NCBI GenBank assembly: GCA_964403795.1
Contig: CAYOHP010000129.1
Span: forward strand, 1-18,205
Direction: 5' to 3'
DNA: 18,205 nucleotides
DNA from: CAYOHP01 sp964403795 [NCBI: uncultured bacterium]
GTDB lineage: Bacteria; Muiribacteriota; UBA6191; CAZXTJ01
The notes under the pieces are model-generated. The model was not told the DNA's origin. It saw only the letters and a list, made by a program, of their open reading frames with translations, and did not search any database. The first letter of the stretch is position 1, and each line of letters begins with the position of its first letter. The position numbers and the translations under genes were made by a program. Shown here piece by piece: positions 14,356 to 18,205 of this stretch.

Positions 14356-15009
14356 GTGCCAGGCTCGGGCGGCCGGAGCGGGGATCCGGTCCTGGTCGTG
14401 ACCACCGGCAGGTCCCTCGATTCGGTCCTACGGGCGGTGTCCCTGGCCCTGGAACTCGACCGGTCGGGAGTTGGCGCCCGGATCCTGACGGTGCATCCCC
14501 GGGCCCAGGAGATCGAGAGGCTGACCGGCCGGAACCTGATCTGGTTCCCCGAGGCCGCCTGGAACCGGGCGGCACCCCGCTACCTGGCCATGGCCACGCC
14601 CCGGCTGGTGGTGATCGACGGGTTCCCCTTTGGCCGGTCGGGCGAGTTCCTGACGCTCCCCGCCTCCCGGGGAGAGCCTCCGACCCTGGTCCATCTGGCG
14701 GTGAAGATCCCTTTCGAGGAGTACCTGGGGGCGATCGGCGCCCGGTGGGACCGGGACGGGACCCGTTTCGAGCGGGTGATCCGCGTAGGGCCGTTGGATC
14801 CCGGGCACGAATCCGCCCTCACGGCTTCCCGGGTAGTGGCGGTAGCCGATGCTTTCCGCCTTCCCCCTGACCGGGTGCCGGATTCGCCGGCTCTCCGCGA
14901 GCTCCTGGGGCCTGGATCACCCTGGGCGGTGGCGGGTCCGAGCGGCACGCCGGTCGCGGCCGCGGCCCTGGAGGAGCTACTCTCGGCTCGATCCGGGGGT
15001 GGATCCTGA
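14356..15009 (+). CDS. Protein of unknown function with Rossmann-like N-terminus
   Basis: A 217-residue soluble protein that I cannot assign. It opens with DPVLVVTTGRSLDSVLRAVSLALEL (strand, loop, helix), then ARILTVHPRAQEIERLTGRN and LVVIDGFPFGRSGEFL, a repeating beta/alpha order that resembles the N-terminal half of GT-B glycosyltransferases of the MurG/UGT type, in which GFPFGRSGE would be a substrate loop. The C-terminal half of such an enzyme, with its nucleotide-sugar site, is not obvious, so the comparison stays weak. The GTG at 14356 has GGAAGG seven bases upstream. It is divergent from the pseudoprotease gene (59 bp gap) and its stop TGA overlaps the probable CTG start of the ABC ATPase, so the two are likely made from one transcript. 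No signal peptide or membrane span is seen. Confidence 0.72.
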   Translation: MPGSGGRSGDPVLVVTTGRSLDSVLRAVSLALELDRSGVGARILTVHPRAQEIERLTGRNLIWFPEAAWNRAAPRYLAMATPRLVVIDGFPFGRSGEFLTLPASRGEPPTLVHLAVKIPFEEYLGAIGARWDRDGTRFERVIRVGPLDPGHESALTASRVVAVADAFRLPPDRVPDSPALRELLGPGSPWAVAGPSGTPVAAAALEELLSARSGGGS

Positions 15010-15803
15010 TCCGGCTGGTCGGCGTGCGGAAGAGCTTCGACGAGGGGCGCACCTGGTCCGTCGACGGTGTCGACCTCGAGATCCGGGACGGCGAGACCTT
15101 CATCCTGCTCGGGTCCTCGGGCTGCGGGAAGTCGACCACCCTGCGGATGATCAACCGACTGGTCGATCCCAGCGAGGGCCGGGTCGAGGTGGGCGGCAAG
15201 GATGTGCGCAGCCAGGACCCGGTCGAGCTGCGGCGGCGCATCGGGTACGTGATCCAGCGGATCGGGCTGTTCCCGCACATGACGATCGAGGAGAACGTGG
15301 CGGTGGTGCTGCGGCTCCAGGGCGAGGCGAAGCCCCGGAGGCTGGCCCGGGCCAGGGAACTCCTGGAGATGGTGCACCTGCCGCCCGACCAGTACGCGCG
15401 GCGGCTCCCCGACGAGCTCTCGGGCGGGCAACAGCAGCGGGTCGGGGTAGCCAGGGCGCTGGCCGCCGATCCCGACTACCTGCTGATGGACGAGCCCTTC
15501 GGAGCGCTGGACGCCATCACCCGCGACCTCTTGCAGAAGGAGATCCTCCAGATCCAGCGCACGGTGCGGAAGACCATCGTGTTCGTGACCCATGACCTCT
15601 TCGAGGCGTTCCTGCTCGGGGACCGGGTGGCGGTCATGGACCGGGGGAAGGTCGAGCAGGTGGGGACTCCGTCGGAGCTGCTGGCCAAGCCGGCGACGCC
15701 GTTCGTCGAGAGCCTGTTCGCCAAGCCGGTGGAGCAGCTGGAGCTGTTCCGGGGATTGCTCGCCGGGCGTACCGGTCAGGGAGCGAGCGCGGCGTCGAGC
15801 TGA
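15006..15803 (+). CDS. ABC transporter ATP-binding protein, OpuCA/ProV (quaternary amine uptake) type
   Basis: A 265-residue ATPase with every core motif: Walker A GSSGCGKST (36-44), Q-loop in YVIQRIGLFPHMT (81-93), signature LSGGQQQRVG (138-147), Walker B YLLMDEPFGALD (158-169) and H-loop His196. The IGLFPHMT and DEPFGALDA wording is typical of the glycine betaine/choline/OsmV group. Unlike OpuCA and ProV it lacks C-terminal CBS domains. No permease or binding-protein gene is beside it, so its partners must be encoded elsewhere. The start is unusual: an in-frame GTG at 15024 would delete the first beta strand (IRLVGV), whereas CTG 15006 restores the expected xIRLVGVRKSF and overlaps the upstream TGA as CTGA, with GGGGGTGG just before it. 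The 3' end overlaps the second kinase by 28 bp. Confidence 0.87.
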   Translation: MIRLVGVRKSFDEGRTWSVDGVDLEIRDGETFILLGSSGCGKSTTLRMINRLVDPSEGRVEVGGKDVRSQDPVELRRRIGYVIQRIGLFPHMTIEENVAVVLRLQGEAKPRRLARARELLEMVHLPPDQYARRLPDELSGGQQQRVGVARALAADPDYLLMDEPFGALDAITRDLLQKEILQIQRTVRKTIVFVTHDLFEAFLLGDRVAVMDRGKVEQVGTPSELLAKPATPFVESLFAKPVEQLELFRGLLAGRTGQGASAASS

Positions 15804-17887
15804 GCGATCCGACGGTCCAGTTCGTCCTCCAGGGGAGTGCCGACCACCGACTCGTGGAAGGCGAAGGATGCTTCCCGAAGCGCGTCCCGGAACTGGCTGA
15901 CCCGGGCCGGGAATCCTGGCGGCAGGGGCGTGGCGCTCCCCAGGCGCGGGACCAACCACCCCAGGCCATGCCCGACCCGCTGGACCCGCGTCGCGGGAGG
16001 AGGATGCCCGGGGCAGCCCGAGCCTGAGGAGACCAGGACCTCGAGGTAGCGCAGCCGGCTGTTGTCGCCCGCTTCGGAGGTGCCCTCCCGGTCCGGGAAG
16101 TAGTCCCGATGGGCCTCGGCCAGCTGTCGGTCGACCTCCGGGCAGGAGAGTTCGGAAGCCCCGAAGAAGTCCACCGTGTTCACCCGCAGATCGGCGAGCG
16201 AGATCCGGAACAGGGTCGCCACCGGATCGGCCAGGCGCGCCTCCGCCCGCCGCATGGCAGCGATCGTCCCCGGATCCCTGAGGTCGAGGAGCCAGCGGGC
16301 TGCCAGCAGGCAGAGGATCCCTGACCCGTCCGAGGTCCTGGCAGCGAAACGGTGGGCATGGTCGAGGATCAGGTCCCGTACCTCCCTCTCGAGCTCCACG
16401 GCCCGATCCAGGATCCCGGGGATCTCCTCGCGGCGCCCTTGCCCGACGAGCCAACCGGCCAACCGCCCCCGCCGAAGCGAGGCGAGGTCGGCCAGCAGGT
16501 GCCCGGGATAGAGGGTCGCCTGGGAAAGGAACTCCTGCCAGGCGTCCAGCTCGGTGAAGGCGGCCGGGCCGCGCTCCGCCAGCTCGGCCAGCCAGTAGGC
16601 CGAGAGCCGTTCCATGTGCGCTTCCAGGGCCACCCGCCGCGGCTGCCCCACGGCCAGGTCCCGGGTGAGTCCGACGGTGGCCTCCGGGTGGGCGCCGACC
16701 TCGATCGAGCCTGCGGTGTCTCCGGTGTGGCCGACGATCACCTGGAGCGAGGACTCGCGGAGGAGGAGCCGGAGCTCCCGGGCCGTGGGACTGCCGGTCC
16801 CGATCGGGGGCGGCGCGGACGGGGATTCGCCGGGGGGGGCACCGGCACCGGGCATCGGAACTCGGGTCGCGAGGCAGAGGGCGGCGGAAGTCAGGCCCAG
16901 AGCGGTGAGCAGCCTCCAGGCCCCACGGTACCGGTCGCCGGGTGGCGGGTGGGAGGGGCCCGGAGAGGCGCTCGTCAGGGTGGGAGCCTGGCGCCCTACG
17001 GCTGGAAGCGGGGAGGCGATCGGCAGGGCAAGGGTCGCCACGTCGTGGACTGCGGGTACGATGCCGGACAGGCCGGACCGGAACGCCGCCATCGAGGGAA
17101 AGCGATCCCGAGGATCGGTCGACAGGGCGCGACGCAGGGCATCGGCCGCACCGGGTAGTCGCGCCGCCAGGTCGCGGTGGAGTTCCGCACCGCCTCCCCG
17201 GAGGACGTGGCTGGCCACATCCCCCGGCGCATCGCCCGGGTAGACCAGGGCGCCCGTGGCGCACTCGTGGAGGAGGGCGGCGAGAGCGAACTGGTCGGAG
17301 GCGGGTGAGGCAGGCACCATCCGCCAAAGCTCGGGGGCCATGGCGGCCGGCGTCCCGAGGATCAGGCCGGTTCCGGTGAGGCTGCCCCCGGCGAGCTCGC
17401 GAGCGATCCCGAGGTCGGCGAGCACCGCTCCCGATTCCGGGGAGAGGAGCACGTTCTCGGGCTTCACGTCGCGATGGACGACGCCCTTCTCGTGGAGGGC
17501 TCCCAGGGCATCGGCGAGGTCCCGGCCCCAGGCGACGATCTCGGCCGGGGTCGGGCGGGGAGAGCCGGAGAGTCGCTCCCGGAGCGTTCCCCCGGGAACG
17601 AAGCCGGTGACGAGGAAGGGAGTGCCGTCTCCCAGGACCCCGGATTCGACCACCTCGACCAGGTGGGGGTGGCGAAGGTCGGCGGCCAGCCGCGCCTCAC
17701 GCTCGAAGCGCTCCCGGGCCGCCGGATCTGCGCACTCGCCGTGGAGCAGCTTCACCGCGACCTGGCGGTCGCCGCGCCGGACCCGGGCCAGGATCACGGC
17801 TCCGTAGCCGCCCTGGCCGAGGATCCGTACCGCCTCGAAGCGCGCCGCGAGATCCGGGGGCAGGGATGGGGTCGGGGTCGGGTCCAT
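15776..17887 (-). CDS. Receptor-type Ser/Thr protein kinase with helical extracytoplasmic domain
   Basis: A 703-residue Hanks-type kinase that looks active: glycine loop GQGGYG (24-29), Lys46 in VAVKLL, Glu64, HRDVKPEN (138-145), DLG (158-160) and APEL (184-187), with GTPAAMAPE in place of the usual GTPxYMAPE. A Pro-rich linker (285-320) leads to one membrane span (about 324-341, [15 protein letters not shown]). The outer 350 residues are mostly helical, contain several Arg/Glu-rich helices and a few Cys (in GILCLL, ELSC and SGSGCPG), and resemble nothing I recognise. They may bind a ligand or partner. The ATG at 17887 has no ribosome site; a small hairpin (AGGGG 17891-17895, CCCCT 17903-17907) sits where one would be. 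It is divergent from pdxS by about 100 bp and overlaps the convergent ABC ATPase gene at its 3' end. Confidence 0.92.
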   Translation of the reverse strand: MDPTPTPSLPPDLAARFEAVRILGQGGYGAVILARVRRGDRQVAVKLLHGECADPAARERFEREARLAADLRHPHLVEVVESGVLGDGTPFLVTGFVPGGTLRERLSGSPRPTPAEIVAWGRDLADALGALHEKGVVHRDVKPENVLLSPESGAVLADLGIARELAGGSLTGTGLILGTPAAMAPELWRMVPASPASDQFALAALLHECATGALVYPGDAPGDVASHVLRGGGAELHRDLAARLPGAADALRRALSTDPRDRFPSMAAFRSGLSGIVPAVHDVATLALPIASPLPAVGRQAPTLTSASPGPSHPPPGDRYRGAWRLLTALGLTSAALCLATRVPMPGAGAPPGESPSAPPPIGTGSPTARELRLLLRESSLQVIVGHTGDTAGSIEVGAHPEATVGLTRDLAVGQPRRVALEAHMERLSAYWLAELAERGPAAFTELDAWQEFLSQATLYPGHLLADLASLRRGRLAGWLVGQGRREEIPGILDRAVELEREVRDLILDHAHRFAARTSDGSGILCLLAARWLLDLRDPGTIAAMRRAEARLADPVATLFRISLADLRVNTVDFFGASELSCPEVDRQLAEAHRDYFPDREGTSEAGDNSRLRYLEVLVSSGSGCPGHPPPATRVQRVGHGLGWLVPRLGSATPLPPGFPARVSQFRDALREASFAFHESVVGTPLEDELDRRIAQLDAALAP

Positions 17888-17911
17888 GCGAGGGGAGCGT
17901 AACCCCTGGAC

Positions 17912-17940
17912 TTGCGCCCGGGGCCGGTCCGTCGCAGTAT
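17912..17940 (+). promoter_or_regulatory. Weak candidate sigma-70 promoter for pdxS
   Basis: TTGCGC (17912-17917) and CAGTAT (17935-17940) are separated by 17 bases. The -35 matches consensus at 4 of 6 and the -10 at 3 of 6, so support is modest. A palindrome at 17951-17967 lies just downstream of where transcription would start, a normal operator position. Confidence 0.28.
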
Positions 17941-17950
17941 CGGCGACCGG

Positions 17951-17967
17951 GGGTCCCCCGGGGACCC
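17951..17967. promoter_or_regulatory. 17-base palindrome before pdxS, possible operator
   Basis: GGGTCCCCCGGGGACCC is a perfect palindrome with 8-base arms around one central C, in the gap between the second kinase and pdxS. It could be a repressor site for pdxS or simply a GC-rich stem. The regulator, if any, is unknown. Confidence 0.3.
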
Positions 17968-17988
17968 GGCGGAAGGAAGGTACGGCCC

Positions 17989-18205
17989 GTGGACGATCGC
18001 TTCCAGGTCAAGGTCGGTCTGGCGGAGATGCTCAAGGGTGGCGTGATCATGGATGTGGTCACCCCCGAGCAGGCCCGGATCGCGGAGGCGGCCGGGGCCT
18101 GCGCGGTGATGGCGCTGGAGCGGGTGCCGGCCGACATCCGCCGGGAGGGCGGAGTGGCCCGCATGGCGCGGGTCGACCTGATCGAGGCGATCCAGGAAGC
18201 GGTGA
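17989..18205 (+). CDS. pdxS: Pyridoxal 5'-phosphate synthase lyase subunit PdxS, 5' part
   Basis: The first 72 codons of the synthase subunit of the deoxyxylulose-independent vitamin B6 route; the gene runs off the right edge. PdxS joins ribose 5-phosphate, glyceraldehyde 3-phosphate and ammonia from the PdxT glutaminase to make PLP. The match is unmistakable: [41 protein letters not shown], then [19 protein letters not shown]. The catalytic Asp lies in IMDVV near residue 22; the Schiff-base Lys is beyond the window. The start is GTG 17989 with GGAAGGAAGG 8 bases upstream. PdxT is not seen and may follow outside the window. PLP is the cofactor of the aminotransferase at 6596-7792, but nothing ties the two together beyond that. 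Confidence 0.96.
   Translation, partial: MDDRFQVKVGLAEMLKGGVIMDVVTPEQARIAEAAGACAVMALERVPADIRREGGVARMARVDLIEAIQEAV

Noticed and set aside
14580-17327. Long minus-strand open frame across the ABC ATPase and second kinase
   Set aside because: Its translation is low-complexity Pro/Arg/Gly and conflicts with two genes with full motif sets.

Overview
This is a very GC-rich, gene-dense bacterial chromosomal window with about nineteen protein genes and no RNA genes, phage genes or insertion sequences that I can see. Two Hanks-type Ser/Thr kinases with a single membrane span, a membrane-anchored prokaryotic RING-finger protein, many small membrane or secreted proteins of unknown function, and frequent GTG starts suggest a high-GC member of the Planctomycetota or a related lineage. 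That placement is an inference from gene content; no marker gene fixes it.

Layout, left to right. A hairpin (26-52) follows a secreted protein of unknown function (82-699, minus). A receptor-type Ser/Thr kinase (918-3893, plus) runs tail-to-tail into a polytopic membrane protein (3797-4765, minus). An AAC(3)-type acetyltransferase and a LOG-family phosphoribohydrolase (4940-6347, plus) form a short overlapping operon. Opposite lies a minus-strand operon (8334 down to 6379): a secreted double-psi beta-barrel protein, a class V aminotransferase joined to it by an ATGA overlap, and a 68-residue membrane protein. Divergent from it is the RING-finger membrane protein (8433-9977), followed by a secreted protein with a papain-like Cys/His/Asp pattern (10151-11179), which has a good sigma-54 promoter match just upstream. 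On the minus strand come an FUSC-like membrane protein with a 67-residue membrane partner (12281 down to 11149), a 95-residue membrane protein (12521-12808), and a ClpP-fold protein related to serine dehydrogenase proteinase (13076-14296) that has lost its nucleophile motif and carries a C-terminal zinc-ribbon-like module. Divergent from this are a protein of unknown function and an OpuCA/ProV-type ABC ATPase (14356-15803). A second receptor-type kinase (15776-17887, minus) and the first 72 codons of pdxS (17989 onward, plus) close the window.

The main non-coding signals are: a pair of inverted REP-like hairpins (12913-13077), one of which supplies the stop codon of the pseudoprotease; two long G tracts (G10 and G9) in an intergenic region; a sigma-54 promoter; sigma-70-like promoters at 817-845 and 4813-4841; and overlapping 3' ends at three of the four convergent gene pairs. 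I see no single cluster that amounts to a complete new system. The best leads are the sigma-54-linked cysteine-peptidase-like secreted protein, the RING-finger membrane protein, the pseudoprotease with its REP element, and the two kinases with unrecognised outer domains.
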